Part shown: one piece after another, positions 52,434 through 63,985 of the stretch
Layout: the number at the start of each line of letters is the position of its first letter
Numbering within the stretch: the stretch's first letter is position 1
Assembly (NCBI GenBank): GCA_949825025.1
Contig: OX463787.1
Span: forward strand, 19,687,482-19,751,481
Origin: Siphlonurus alternatus
Lineage: Eukaryota > Arthropoda > Insecta > Ephemeroptera > Siphlonuridae
Length of the DNA: 64,000 nt
Reading direction: 5' to 3'
Translations under genes and position numbers: made by a program
Notes under the pieces: model-generated
The model's database searches: none
What the model saw: only the letters and a program-made list of their open reading frames with translations
What the model was told of the DNA's origin: nothing

Positions 52434-55020
52434 GCAGCCAAGCGAAGACAGCAAGAGAGTCTTTTTGCTGCTGATCAGAAGTTGTTTTACCGGAAGTTGG
52501 AGGAAGAGGGCAAAGAGGAGCAGCCTCAAGCCTCAGCAACCGCCGACAGCAGAGGTGATGGCAGAGTTTTGGTCATATATTTGGTCTGAGCAAAAGCAAC
52601 ACTCTGAAGATGCATATTGGTTGCGTGAGGAAGAGGAAGTGTGCAGATACATCCCGGAAATGCCTGCAGTAAGCATTACACTTGCTGATGTACAGTCTGC
52701 TGTTAAGAAGACACAGAACTGGAAGGCGCCGGGTGTGGATGGTATCCACAACTTCTGGTGGAAGTACTTCAAGAGTACTCACCAGTCTCTTGCAATCAAT
52801 TTTGATGCTGCCCTTAGAGATTTGTCAATCTTGCCAAAATTTTGTACTTTGGGAATAACTTACATGAAGCCAAAGTCAGGTGATTCATTGAATCCCAAAA
52901 ACTACAGGCCAATTACATGTCTTCCCACACTGTACAAGATCTTTACTTCCATTCTGTCGATGAAGATATATGACCATCTCGTCACGAATGGACTTCTTGC
53001 TGAGGAGCAGAATGGTTTTCGGAAGGGAACCAGGGGATTTCGGGAGTTGTTGGTGGTCGACACTGTTGTGTCTCAGCAGGCTCGTAGAAAACATCGCATT
53101 ATCTCAGTAGGCTGGGTTGACTACAAGAAAGCCTTCAACTCAGTGCCTCACTCCTGGCTCCTCTCTGTCCTTCACCTGTATAAGATCCACCCTTGCGTCG
53201 TTGAGCTTCTCACTTCTTGCATGAGCATGTGGAGGACTTGTCTTCATGTAAACCAAGGTGGGGTTAACTACAAGACTAGAGAAATGCAAATTTCATGAGG
53301 TATTTTCCAAGGAGATAGTCTCAGCCCTTTGTGGTTTTGTCTTGCACTGAACCCGCTGAGCAGAATGCTCCGGACCTCTGGATATGGTTACGTTCTACAG
53401 AGGAATCCAGAAGTTTGCATTTCCCACCAGTTTTCCATGGATGATCTAAAGTTGTATGCATCTGGTGAAGACCAGTTGCACAGCATGTTTGAACTTGTCA
53501 AAAGTTTTGGTGATGCAATTTGCATGTAGTTTGGTCTTGACAAGTGTGCTGATGTGCATGTGAGAAAGGGGGAGGTTCAAGATCCACAGAGAAGGCTTGC
53601 GACTCATGGGAGGCACCGTTATTCAAGACTTGGGTACCGAGGACAACTACCTCGGTCTACAGCAGCTACTTGGCATCAAGGATGTAGATGCCAGGAAACA
53701 AGTTGAGAAGAAAGTGCTGTCTCGTGTCAACAAGGTTTGCAAGTCTTTCGTCAGTGCAAGAAACAAGATTTCAGCAATTAACACTTGGGCTATCCCTGTG
53801 GCAGCATATACCTTTGGAGTCGTCAGATGGTCGGAGACGTCGCTGCAAGCCTTTGACAGAAAGATGAAAACTACCCTCACAAAGCACAGGATACATCACC
53901 CGAGGAGCTCAGTTGAGAGACTGTAGCTTTCGCGTCATGTAGGTGGAAGAGGTTTGCTCAACATGGAGATGATGTGTAATCAGCAGGAGCTGAAACCCCG
54001 CCAGTACTTTGTGTCACGTGGTGTTGGATTGCATGCAGCTGTCTGCAATCAGGACCGTGGCTACACTCCGCTACATTTGAGTGAGCAAGAGTTTCAGCCT
54101 GCCATCAAAACACAGGCTGAAAGAATTCAGGAGTGGTCAACAAAAGCGTTGCATGGTCGGTATGCTGCAGCATTGTCTTCGGATCAGGTGGACTTCAAGA
54201 GTTCCACTGAGTGGCTGCGGACAAGTGGGCTATTTGCAGAGACGAAGGGCTTTGTCTGTGCCATACAGGATCAGGTCATCAGGACTAGGGCGTATGAGCG
54301 ACATATCCTCAAAATCAACATCAGTGACCTATGTCGCCTTTGTAAGCAGGCTAACGAGTCCATTCAGCATGTCGCTGGGGGCTGTCCAGTGCTTGCTCCA
54401 AAAGAGTATCTAGTGCGCCACAATTCTGTTGCCAAAGTTGTACATCAAGCTTTGGCCAAGAAAGTTGGTCTCATTGAGACGGAGATTCCGTACTATAAGT
54501 GCAAGCCGTAACAAGTTCTACATAATCAGGATGCAAAAATCCTGTGGGATTCTGCCATCACCACAGATACAGCTGTTGAAGCAAACAGACCTGATCTTGT
54601 TCTCTTCGACAAGAAAGCTCGAACAGCGGTGATTGTCGACATTGCTGTCCCGCTGGACGAGAATCTTGTGACCACAGTTGTGGAGAAAAAGCGCAAGTAC
54701 CAGCCACTTGCTGTTGAGCTCAAAGACATATACCAGCTCCGTAGTGTTGATGTGGTTCCAGTTGTAATCTCTAGTAACGGTCTTGTGACCAAAGACTGGT
54801 CAGATGCCAGAGAGAAGTTGGCTCTCAAAGAATATCATGTGCGTGTCATGCAGAAGGCTGCTATTCTTGGCACGGCTAACATTGTGCGCAAGTTTTTGAG
54901 CTTGTAGCACCCCTGCATGCGTAGCCGCAATCCCCTCTCAATGTTTGGTACAGGCACTTACACCTTGGCTCAATTGAGCGCGGTGTTTGTGTTATAGTAA
55001 AGAAAGTAACAAGAAATAAT
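52434..55020 (+). pseudogene. R4/Dong-type LINE, copy A (5'-truncated, broken)
   Basis: Begins directly after a (TAA)n run and ends in AATAATAG. Open stretches at 52429-53298, 53329-53529, 53597-53926, 53954-54511 and 54629-54907 are pieces of one protein. Motifs: NWKAPGVDGIHNFWWK, YRPITCLPTLYKIF, WVDYKKAFNSVPHS (motif A), FQGDSLSP (motif B), SMDDLKLYA (motif C), a CCHC zinc knuckle at about 54330-54395 and RPDLVLFD...VDIAVP (PD...D restriction-like nuclease). In-frame stops at 53296, 53527, 53924 and 54509 and a shift near 53580 kill it. Very similar to copy B at 59110-62410. Known R4/Dong elements use a restriction-like nuclease and Dong targets TAA repeats. Strand and order are the same as the two elements that follow. 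Confidence 0.5.
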
Positions 55021-55454
55021 AGTAATTATTTTTATTGGTGTTGCGGGGGATTTAGGGCGCCTGTGGTGCCATAAGGGGTGAGAAACCCTCTGTAGGTAGC
55101 ATGTTGCATGTGTCTCTTTGTCTTACTGCGCGCGAAAGCAACCGGTGATTGGGGGAGATGCATGTGCAAGCACTACAGTGGGATGTGCCTGTGTCTGCAC
55201 CTTGCCGTGGTGTAGGGGCTGCTTGTGCCGTCGTATATGACTTGTCATATGCGGCGGTCCGAGCTCCAACAGACGGGTTTTTCAGTCTGGGAGCGATTTT
55301 GCGATCCTTCTCAGCCCATACTCATGCACTGCCTGGTATGAAGAGTGGAAGCTTGTGCCTGTCCCGGTTTCCACTTACTTAGACAGACAAATCCTGGCAA
55401 CGCTGGGGACTCTGTGGTATGGACTAACCCCCCATCCACATGAGTATAAATTAA

Positions 55455-55991
55455 ATGTTTCCTAGGCATAACATGCGAAGGCCCCCCGACCATGACGGCA
55501 TCTCGGATGTGTCGGCTGCACCAAGTGGTGGGGGACAAAGGGACCAGCCTCTACATGGACGATTGAGATGGACGGAGGAGCTTTGTGACGAACTGCTTGT
55601 CTGTTACGAAGCTAGTGAGCCTCAGCGCAGGGGATATATGGCCCGTCTTCTGATGATTTGGCAGGAGCGCCATCCGGAGATGGGGGTCACGAAACAGCAG
55701 TTGAGTGACCAAGCCAGAGCTGTGCTGGGGCTTTGGAGAATTTTACCCTGGTCGCATACGCTTTTTTTTGCTTATAGCTCGCAAGCCTCTGTCTCAGACT
55801 CGGTGGAATTTCGTTCGTCGTCTTCCTCCGAAGATGAGGCACAGCCTGAACCTGTTGTTGTGCAGGGCAGGGACTTTGAGGCAGAGCTGAGGGAGGAGAT
55901 TGATAAGACCAGTCTGCGTTTCGAAAATCGACCATTCCTTCGGAGACCAAGAAGGAAAATCCGAGCACAAGACTCTGGTAGCGATGAATGA
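55455..55991 (+). CDS. Element C upstream frame: Myb-like DNA-binding domain
   Basis: 178 residues. Residues about 36-92 (RWTEELCDELLVCYEAS, RRGYMARLLMIWQERHPEM, TKQQLSDQARAV) form a Myb/SANT-like helix set with the spacing seen at the N-terminus of R4/Dong-type proteins, where it is thought to bind target DNA. An acidic Ser/Glu stretch and a basic RRPRRK stretch follow. It overlaps the next frame by 92 nt, in a different frame. In copy B the equivalent of the ORF2 start continues directly from such sequence, so this is probably the 5' part of a single protein separated by a one-base shift near 55960-55985. The first Met of the open frame was chosen; translation start is uncertain. Confidence 0.5.
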   Translation: MFPRHNMRRPPDHDGISDVSAAPSGGGQRDQPLHGRLRWTEELCDELLVCYEASEPQRRGYMARLLMIWQERHPEMGVTKQQLSDQARAVLGLWRILPWSHTLFFAYSSQASVSDSVEFRSSSSSEDEAQPEPVVVQGRDFEAELREEIDKTSLRFENRPFLRRPRRKIRAQDSGSDE

Positions 55992-58938
55992 GACATTTTT
56001 CTCATGCCTCACCCAGGAGTCAACGTTGATGGAAGTCAATGTGGCTGTCTTTGCCTCCGCAAAGCTCATGCTTCCCAAGATGCAGGATGGCCCGAATGCC
56101 CAGGAAAAGATCCGTGGGCAGAGAGCAGATCTGGAGGAGAGGATTCTGGAGGCCAGACGGGGTGCGTCACGAATCCAGAGTGTTGTGGAGTTTGTCCGTT
56201 CAGGGAGACCAGCTTCCCTTAAGATGAAGCTACTTTTAGCTTCAACACGGACGCTTTACAAGACTCTTCGCTTTTCTGTTTTGGTTGTTGCCAAACAGAA
56301 GTTGCTGGATCAAATCCGCACCCTGAAGGCTATTAAAGCAAAGAAGCTGAGTCGTTTGCAATGCTTGGAGGATAATAACGTCTTCCTTCACAATACTTGC
56401 CGCTTTTTGGAGCGGGAGAGACCAGCGCCTCCACACAACCCTCCTACCGCGGATGCTGTCCGTGCGTTCTGGGCGGGAATTTATGGGGAAAGTGTCGAGT
56501 TCAACGTCGAGTCTCAGGCTCTCTCAGGGTTTGAGAAGCTTTGTCGGAGAGTGCAGAATAGGCAGGCAGTGTGCCCGGATGTCACAGTAGAACTTGTTGA
56601 CCGATCTTTCAGAGGTAAGCGCAATTGGGCAGCGCCAGGCGTTGATAAAATCCAAACATTCTGGTGGAAAAAGTTTACGGCTGTGCATCCTCACTTGGCA
56701 AATCATTACACTGCCATGTTAAGGGGCACGATGGAGATCCCTGCTTGGTTGGTGGAGGGACGCACGATCCTGATCCCCAAAGGGGGGGACTTGTCACTTC
56801 CATCCAGCTATAGACCCATCACCACGCTCAACACCGAGTATAAAGGTTTTACTGGTTGTTTGAATGAGCTACTGGAGTACTCTATTCAGCCAGTTTGGGT
56901 GGAGTTGCACGAGCAGAAGGGGGCACGGAGACCCCACGAGGGGTGTAAGAAGAACCTTCTCCTGGACCGCTGCGTCTGTCAAGACGCCATACAGCATAAG
57001 CGGAACCTCTCTGAGGCCTGGGTGGACTTCAGGAAAGCTTTCGACATGACATCGCATGGTTTAATCTTGAGGTGTCTCGAGATCTTGAATGTTCATCCCG
57101 ACCTGGTGAGATGCATTGGGGACCTCATGCCGCTGTGGAGGACTCGCTTCCAGTGTATGGTTGGTGGTAGAGTGTCGTACACAGAGTTCGTGGCATATCA
57201 GCGGGGAGTGTTTCAGGGTGACTCCCTTAGCCCCAAACTTTACTGCATCTCCCAGTTGCCCCATTCTGCTTTACTTCGGGAACAAGATGGGTACATGGCT
57301 GGTCCACCTTCGTGTCGGAGCCATAAGATCACCCATGCATTCTTCATGGATGACCTGAAAATCTATTGTTCTAGCAAACGCAAGCTCAGGGAGTCTCTTG
57401 ATCTTGTTAGTAGCTTTGCAGCAGACACGGGGATGGAGTTGGGCTTGGAGAGGTGTGCGGTCCTGCAAATTCGACATAGCAAGGTGTGTGGCCAACGAGA
57501 AGACATGGAGCTGGTAGACGGGAGCATCATTAGACATCTTGATGCCGAAGCACGGTACAAGTACCTGGGCGTGAGTGAAAGTCACGTTCAGGATACAGGA
57601 TTGTGCCAAAAGGTGCTTTGTGGAGAGTATGTTCGACGCCTGAAGAAAATCTGGAGTTCCAGGTTGTCGGGTCTCAATAAGATCCAAGCGACCAACATGC
57701 TAGCCATCCCTGTCATGCTCTACACCTTTAGTGCCATGAAATGGAACGTGGCAGAGCTGAAGGGCCTTGATACCATCACGAGAAAAGTCATGTCTTCAAA
57801 CTTGAGCCACCATAAGCGGGCTTCTGTTGAGAGGGTTTACCTTCCACGTGATCAGGGAGGTAGAGGGTTGCTCGGAGTTGAGAACATCTACAACCGAATG
57901 GTTATCAGTATGGCGTGTCGTGTGGTAACGAGCACAGATCCCCATCTTCAACTTGTGTATGGGCATGAGTTGTGGGGCAGTGGAGCGTTTTTGTTCAGTG
58001 CAGCAAAAAGGGCGGCATGGGCATTAGGAGTACAGTTAGATTTGGTGGAGCCGGAGTCGAGGCCAGGAGTAAACCTTGCAGGTTTGCCTCGGACTCTCGC
58101 CAAGCAGAGGGTGAGGGAGGCAGAGGTGCGTCTTCTTTTGCGAGGGCACATGGCAAAGAGCATGCATAGCGTGTTCTACAAGAACATCGAGAGCCAGGGC
58201 ATTTGCAGGGAGCGTACTTTTGCCTTCCTTCGCTCCTATGGGCTGACTTCCGTGTCAGAGAGCAATATCATCAAGATGCAGGATGGTGTGTTCGCATTCC
58301 TGGTATACCAGCAGTTGATCTTTGGTCGTCAGCTGGACACCAGATGTCGGGCGTGCTTCCATTCTCCCGAGACCACCATGCATATTCTCTCTGCATGTCC
58401 TTTTTATGCCCGTACTCTCTACATCGAGAGGCACAATGCAGCACTGCGGGTGATTTATTTCCATCTGAGGCACCATTTCGGTATTGACGATTCACCTGTC
58501 ATACCATACGCTCCTGAAGACGTTGAGGCAGTGGTGACAAACGACCAGGTGAAGATCTTCTGGAACTATTCGTTTCCCACCACTTGCAAGCTCCACGCCA
58601 ACAAGCCAGACATCGTGGTACTTGAGAAGCACAAGAAGGCGTTGACCGTGGTTGAGTTTTCTGCTCCTTCAGACCAGAACCTCACGGAAAATTATGCCGA
58701 AAAACGTGATAAGTACCGAGATCTTGTCATGGACTTGCAGCAGAGCTATGCTGGACATTCGGTTGTGTTGGTCGTTCTTTTGGTTGGGGTGATGGGTGGA
58801 GTTCCGGGCTCATTGGTTTCAGGGCTGCGGCAAATACCAGGTTGCCGTGGATCTGCTGAGCGATTAGCGGATGCCATGCAGAAGGTGGTATTGCTGGGCT
58901 CCCTCCGTCTAATTCGGGCCCATAAGGAGGTTGGGTGA
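55900..58938 (+). CDS. Element C reverse transcriptase with restriction-like endonuclease
   Basis: 1012 residues with no internal stop. Order: helical N-terminal part; RNWAAPGVDKIQTFWWK (about 240); SYRPITTLNTEYK; WVDFRKAFDMTSH (motif A, about 375); FQGDSLSP (motif B, about 437); FFMDDLKIY (motif C with catalytic DD, about 481); thumb; CCHC knuckle CRACFHSPETTMHILSAC (about 816); KPDIVVLE...VVEF (PD...E nuclease core, about 902). Family: the protein nicks target DNA and primes reverse transcription of its own RNA there. FMDD with a C-terminal CCHC and PD-(D/E) nuclease points to the R4/Dong group rather than APE-type LINEs. All catalytic motifs are present, so the domain could be active. The true N-terminus is probably in the upstream frame. 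Confidence 0.5.
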   Translation: MIRPVCVSKIDHSFGDQEGKSEHKTLVAMNETFFSCLTQESTLMEVNVAVFASAKLMLPKMQDGPNAQEKIRGQRADLEERILEARRGASRIQSVVEFVRSGRPASLKMKLLLASTRTLYKTLRFSVLVVAKQKLLDQIRTLKAIKAKKLSRLQCLEDNNVFLHNTCRFLERERPAPPHNPPTADAVRAFWAGIYGESVEFNVESQALSGFEKLCRRVQNRQAVCPDVTVELVDRSFRGKRNWAAPGVDKIQTFWWKKFTAVHPHLANHYTAMLRGTMEIPAWLVEGRTILIPKGGDLSLPSSYRPITTLNTEYKGFTGCLNELLEYSIQPVWVELHEQKGARRPHEGCKKNLLLDRCVCQDAIQHKRNLSEAWVDFRKAFDMTSHGLILRCLEILNVHPDLVRCIGDLMPLWRTRFQCMVGGRVSYTEFVAYQRGVFQGDSLSPKLYCISQLPHSALLREQDGYMAGPPSCRSHKITHAFFMDDLKIYCSSKRKLRESLDLVSSFAADTGMELGLERCAVLQIRHSKVCGQREDMELVDGSIIRHLDAEARYKYLGVSESHVQDTGLCQKVLCGEYVRRLKKIWSSRLSGLNKIQATNMLAIPVMLYTFSAMKWNVAELKGLDTITRKVMSSNLSHHKRASVERVYLPRDQGGRGLLGVENIYNRMVISMACRVVTSTDPHLQLVYGHELWGSGAFLFSAAKRAAWALGVQLDLVEPESRPGVNLAGLPRTLAKQRVREAEVRLLLRGHMAKSMHSVFYKNIESQGICRERTFAFLRSYGLTSVSESNIIKMQDGVFAFLVYQQLIFGRQLDTRCRACFHSPETTMHILSACPFYARTLYIERHNAALRVIYFHLRHHFGIDDSPVIPYAPEDVEAVVTNDQVKIFWNYSFPTTCKLHANKPDIVVLEKHKKALTVVEFSAPSDQNLTENYAEKRDKYRDLVMDLQQSYAGHSVVLVVLLVGVMGGVPGSLVSGLRQIPGCRGSAERLADAMQKVVLLGSLRLIRAHKEVG

Positions 58939-59070
58939 GGTGCACCGATAAAAGAAAAAATATGAAAAGGCAGCCTCGAAGTTTACTGCACGAGAGTGCG
59001 GAGCGCTGGGGTCGAGGAGGCACTGCTGATTTTGTCTTGTAATGACCTATGAGACGGCTTAGTAGTGTCT

Positions 59071-59109
59071 AAAAAAAAAAAAAAAAAAAAAAAAATAATA
59101 ATAATAATA
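59071..59109. repeat. Poly(A) plus (AAT)n between LINE elements C and B
   Basis: About 24 A followed by six AAT units. It is both the tail of element C and the 5' border of copy B. Confidence 0.5.
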
Positions 59110-62100
59110 ATTTTTCCGGATTCGACAATAGACAAGCAGCGATTTTGCAGCCAGCTGCGTTCCATCATGAGTAGAGGAGCTCTCTCGGCAGCGGAACTGG
59201 ACAAGATCAAGGGGGAGATTGCACAGGAGTTACAGGAACATCAGCAGCAAACACCTTCAAGTGGCAGTGAAGTAGAGGAGGAGGATGTTGTGGAAGAAGT
59301 GTTGCCTCAGCCAGAGCTAGAAAGGGAAGGAGCAGAGAGTCAACATCGTAAGGAAGGAGATTTGCGAGACAAGCTTGGGGATGTATACGAGTCTTTCAAG
59401 TTGCAATATCAGGGTGTTCCGCTTGAGAGTCGCCCTCACATTCCCAAATTAAGATGCAATGCGCAGGTTTTCTCCAGTGTTGCTGTTGCAAATCAGATGC
59501 TAGAAACTGATTTGGCAGGGTATAGTCTGGAGGAGGTTGCTGGGCTTGTGCACTGTGCTGCTCTAGCTGTATGTCAGGTTCTTGGTGTTGAGATTAAGAA
59601 TCGCTCGCAGCGGCAAGCCCGTTAGCGTTCTTCTCAAGAGTATGTGCCAGCTTGGAGGAAGAGGATCGAGGAGAAGATCAACAGAGGTCAACGGAGGGAT
59701 TTAAGCCATCTGGCGGCGTTCTTTGCTGACCAGGATGGATGCAGTAAAAAGGTTTTAGCAGGCATTTGTCTCATTGCAAGAAGTATCAAGGTGAGAAGGA
59801 CGGACAGGGACTTCGAGAAGAAGCTCCGAGAGAAGGAAGAGCAACTAAGAGAGTGAATTGCAGCGCTTGGTGCCCGTATCAGGAGATATAATGAGGCAGC
59901 TAAGCGGAGGCAGCAAGAAAGCCTTTTTGCTGCTGATCAGAAGTAGTTCTTTCGGAAATTGGAGGAAGAGGGCAAAGAGGAGCAACCTTAGCAGCCGCCC
60001 AAAGCAGAAACAATGACAGAGTTTCAGTCGTCCATTTGGTCGGAGCCAAAGCAACACTCTGAAGATGCTTACTGAATGCGAGAGGAAGAGGAGGAATGCA
60101 GAGACATTCCGGCAATGCCAGCAATTAGTATTACACTGGCTGATGTACAGGCTGCAATTAGGAAAACGCAGAACTGGAAGGCTCCGGGTGTGGATGGCAT
60201 TCACAACTTCTGGTGGAAGTATTTTAAAACTACTCATCAGGCTCTTTGTTCTCACTTTCATGAGGCCTTGGAAGATCCGTCCATTGTGCCAAGATTTTGT
60301 ACGCTTGGAATTACGTACATGAAGCCGAATTCAGGTGATTCATTGAATCTCAAGAACTATAGGCAAATCACATGTCTTCCCACTCTGTACAAGATCTTCA
60401 CATCCATTCTGTCGATAAAGATTTATGACCATCTTGTCGCGAATGGACTTCTTGCTGAGGAACAGAATGGCTGTCGGAAGGGCATGAGGGGATGCCGGGA
60501 GTTATTCGTAGTTGACGCTGTTGTGTCTCAGCAGGCTCGTAGAAAACACCGTAATATTTCAGTTGGTTGGGTTGACTACAAGAAAGCCTTTGATTCAGTC
60601 CCCCATTCCTGGCTCCTCTCTGTACTTCATAATTACAAAATTCATCCTTGCATTATTCAGATTCTCACTTCATGCATGGGCATATGGAGGACTTGTCTTC
60701 ATGTAAACCAAGGGGGGGGGGTTAGCTACAAGACCAGACAGATGCGAATCTTGAGAGGTATTTTTCAGGGAGATAGTCTCAGCCCATTCTGTCTTGCATT
60801 GAACCCGCTGAGCAGGATGCTCCGAAACTCTGGGTGTGGTTACGTTCTACAGAGGAATCCAGAAGTTCGCATTTCTCACCAGTTTTACATGGATGACCTC
60901 AAGTTATATGCTTCTGGTGAAGACCAGTTGCACAGCATGTTTGAACTTGTCAAAAGTTTTAGTGATGCAATTTGCATGGAGTTTGGTCTTAACAAGTGTG
61001 CTGTTGTGCATGTGAGAAAAGGGGAGATTCAAGATCCACCTCGGTCTGCAGCAGCTAATTGGCATTAAAGATGTAGATGCCAGAAAACAAGTCGAGAAAA
61101 AAGTGCTGTCTCGAGTCGACAAGATTTGCAAGTCTTTTGTCAGTGCGAGGAACAAGATTACTGCGATTAATACGTGGGCTATCCCTGTGGCTGGATATAC
61201 GTTTGGTGTCGTCAGGTGGTCGGAGACGTCACTGCAAGCTTTTGATAGATAAGTGAGAACCATCCTCACGAAGCACAGGATACATCACCCGAGGAGCTCA
61301 GTCGAGAGACTGTACCTTTCACGTCATGTAGGTGAAAGAGGTTTGCTGAGCATGGAGATGATGTGTCGTCAGCAGGAGTTGAAATTTCAGCAGTACTTTG
61401 CGTCATGTGGTGATGGGTTGCATGCAGCTATTTGCAACCAGGACCGTGGCTACACTTCGCTACATATGAGTGAGCAAGAGTTTCAGCCTGCCATTAGAAC
61501 CCAGGCTAACAGAGTTTTGGAGTGGTCAACAAAAGCATTGCATGGTCGGTTTGCTGCAGCGTTGTCTTTGGATTAGTTGGACACCAAGAGTTCCACTGAG
61601 TGACTGCGGACAAGTGGGTTGTTTGCGGAGACAGGGCTTTGTCTATGCCATACAGGATCAGGTCATCAGGACTAGAGTGTATGAGCGACACATCCTCAAA
61701 GTCAACATCAGTGACCGGTGTCATCTTTGCAAGCAGGCTAACGAGTCCATTCAGCATGTCACTGGGGGCTGTCCAGTGTTTGCTCCAAAAGAGTACTTAG
61801 AGCGCCACAATTCTGTTGCCAAATTTGTACATCAGGCTTTGGCCAAGAAAGTTGGTCTCATTGAGACAGAGGTTCCGTACTATAAGTGCAAGCTGGAACA
61901 AGTTCTCCGTAATCAGGATGCAAAAATCCTGTGGGATTCTGCCATCACCACTGATAGAGCTGTTGAAGCAAACAGACCTGATCTTGTTCTCTTCGACAAG
62001 AAAGCTCGAACAGCGGTGTTTGTCGACATTGCTGTCCCGCTGGACGAGAATCTTGTGACCACAGTTGCGAAAAAAAAGCGCAAGTACCAGCCACTTGCTG

Positions 62101-62410
62101 TCGAGCTCAAAGACATGTACCAGCTACGTAGTGTTGATGTGATTCCAGTTGTGATCTCTAGTAACGGTCTTGTGACCGAAGACTGGTCATTTGCCAGAGA
62201 GAAGTTGGCTCTCAAAGAATACCACATACGTGTCATGCAGAAGGCTGCTATTCTTGGCACGGCTAAAATTGTGCGCAAGGATTTGAGCTTGTAGCACCCC
62301 CGCATGTGTACCCGCAATCCCCTCTCAATGTTTGGTACGGGGGTTTGCACCTTGGCTTGATTGAGCCCGGTGTTAGTGCTTATGAAGAAGAAAGCAAGAA
62401 AAAGACAATA
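59110..62410 (+). pseudogene. R4/Dong-type LINE, copy B (5'-truncated, broken)
   Basis: Starts after the (AAT)n tail of element C and ends in AATAATAATAG at 62408-62418. The first open part (59065-59625) opens within the end of the Myb-like domain (RFCSQLRSIMSRGALSAAEL), so truncation is modest. The RT part at 60076-61068 shows NWKAPGVDGIHNFWWK, WVDYKKAFDSVPHS, FQGDSLSP and YMDDLKLYA; 61470-62294 carries the CCHC knuckle and RPDLVLFD...VDIAVPLDEN nuclease core. Stops at 59623, 59854, about 59946, 59989, 60073, 61250 and 61574, a deletion of about 60 bp at 61040 relative to copy A, and a shift near 61635 make it inactive. It shares a closely similar 3'UTR with copy A. Confidence 0.5.
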
Positions 62411-62415
62411 ATAAT

Positions 62416-62560
62416 AGATCTTATGTTAATAAGATCTATTATCACTTACGGGGTGGGGCTCCAGCATGGCATCCCTCAACCGTAGAAAATATGAAAAAAA
62501 TTGAACAAATTGAGAAGAAAGCTCTAAAATTCCTAACCTCCTCTAAATGGGAGGTTAGGA
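62416..62560 (+). pseudogene. LINE thumb-region fragment
   Basis: One frame reads GAPAWHPSTVENMKKIEQIEK followed by a KALKFL stretch. This resembles the YASPVW-like thumb motif and following helix of APE-type LINE reverse transcriptases. Only about 45 residues survive directly after the end of copy B. No RT core is nearby. Moderate confidence. Confidence 0.5.
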
Positions 62561-63942
62561 GTAAATTGTTTTAAATTCATAGTTTTAACAGTTATTGAGA
62601 AAAAATTCACAAGGTCTAACATTAATATTCTCTCTTTTTAGAGCAAAAAATCATACTCGACACTCCAACACGCGCTCTAGCGGCCACTATTTAAACATCT
62701 AAGATCTAAGCGGCTGACAAGAACATGTGATTCACATCGTGCCTGCTGTCGCTCGATGTGAGTCGGGAAGGAGGTGACAGCCTTGCAACGATCTAGACCT
62801 GGGTCTGTGGCTGCAATGCTTGAGTGTTTAAACAAACCATGCATTTATTATATCTTCCGTAATCTAGCTATCATAACATCTTAACAATAGTCTGTCCAGG
62901 ATATATACATTAAAAAAAATATATGGCTTAGGGTGAAAATTTTCCCGCCGGGTAACAATTTGAATTGTTCAAGCATCAAACTTCTAATTCTTATTGTTGT
63001 GGTACATTTTGAAGTATCATAAATAATGAGAATCATCTTCCTAATTCATCTCAAATAAGTACTAGAAACTTTTAACTATAAACGGTAAGAGAAACGTTAG
63101 TTAAATTTGACTGTAGACAGATGTACGTGAATAGCAAGTGGTTACTTCTTCTTGATACATTTTTGATAATAGGCTACTAGCGACAATGCACCAAAGCACT
63201 TGTTAACTTTGAACTATAAGTAAAAATATGTGACTGGCAAGAGGCTTTTTCTTCTTGATAAATTTTTGGGAATAGGCCATTATTAACAAGCGATGAACCA
63301 AATTCGACGTATTTTTTTTTTAATTATTTAATTTAAGTTAGAAAGAGGATAGGAATTTCGTTTGCAAGATAAAGAGGTGATGATGGGAATTTTTACATGC
63401 AAGAAATGTGTTGACTTATGGTCAAGTATGATAATGAGGTGTGGAATGCAAAAATGGGGAATGATTATGCTAGCGCTAACATTGATAAGATGACACAGGA
63501 ATTTAAATTATCACGTGAGAGTCTTGTAGCCGATAGTGAGCAGGATAAAAGTTGTGATTATGAAATTATTGTGAGACATCAAATGTATATTCATGGATGA
63601 AATTGACTGGGAAAGGATGAAAATCAAGAAGTTTAATAAAAAGGTAGGACAAGGATAGCTACCAGGATAAGGACAGTCGATTTAAGCGTTGTTTCATGAC
63701 AAATGATGCTAGCGGAGCACTTCCATTAAGTAAGTCCCGGCTGGCTGGCGACGAGAGACGTTCTTGATTATCATTAATTGTTTTTTACTTGACATTTGAC
63801 CGTGACGTCAATTAACAAAAAATTGTTTTGATACTTCACAAGGTTGTTGCATCATCTATTGAATAAATTGTAATTATACTTATTATAATATTGTTAGAAA
63901 AAGTTATGTATTATATTAATAAATAAATTATATATATGAAAT
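62561..63942. other. No gene confirmed
   Basis: A 60-residue frame at 63418-63600 has an unbiased composition but no recognised domain; it could be chance. Two related blocks (GGCAAGAGGCTTTTTCTTCTTGATA-type at 63237 and GCAAGTGGTTACTTCTTCTT at 63137) suggest a short local duplication. Confidence 0.5.
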
Positions 63943-63945
63943 ATG

Positions 63946-63980
<35 letters not shown>
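63943..63980. repeat. (TA)n tract near window end
   Basis: Short alternating TA run, preceded by AT-rich sequence. Confidence 0.5.

Positions 63981-63985
<5 letters not shown>

Larger units (their letters stand above)
55022..59095 (+). mobile_element. R4/Dong-type LINE, element C (near full length)
   Basis: Runs from the 3' end of copy A to a poly(A)/(AAT)n tail at 59071-59109. It has a 5' leader of about 430 bp, an upstream Myb-like frame, a long RT/endonuclease frame and a 3'UTR. GC content is clearly higher than that of the host DNA. Its protein differs strongly from copies A and B, so it is a separate lineage. Its tail directly abuts copy B. Confidence 0.5.

Noticed and set aside
63418..63600. 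60-residue frame as a small gene
   Set aside because: No recognised domain, no splice or poly(A) context; length is within chance expectation.
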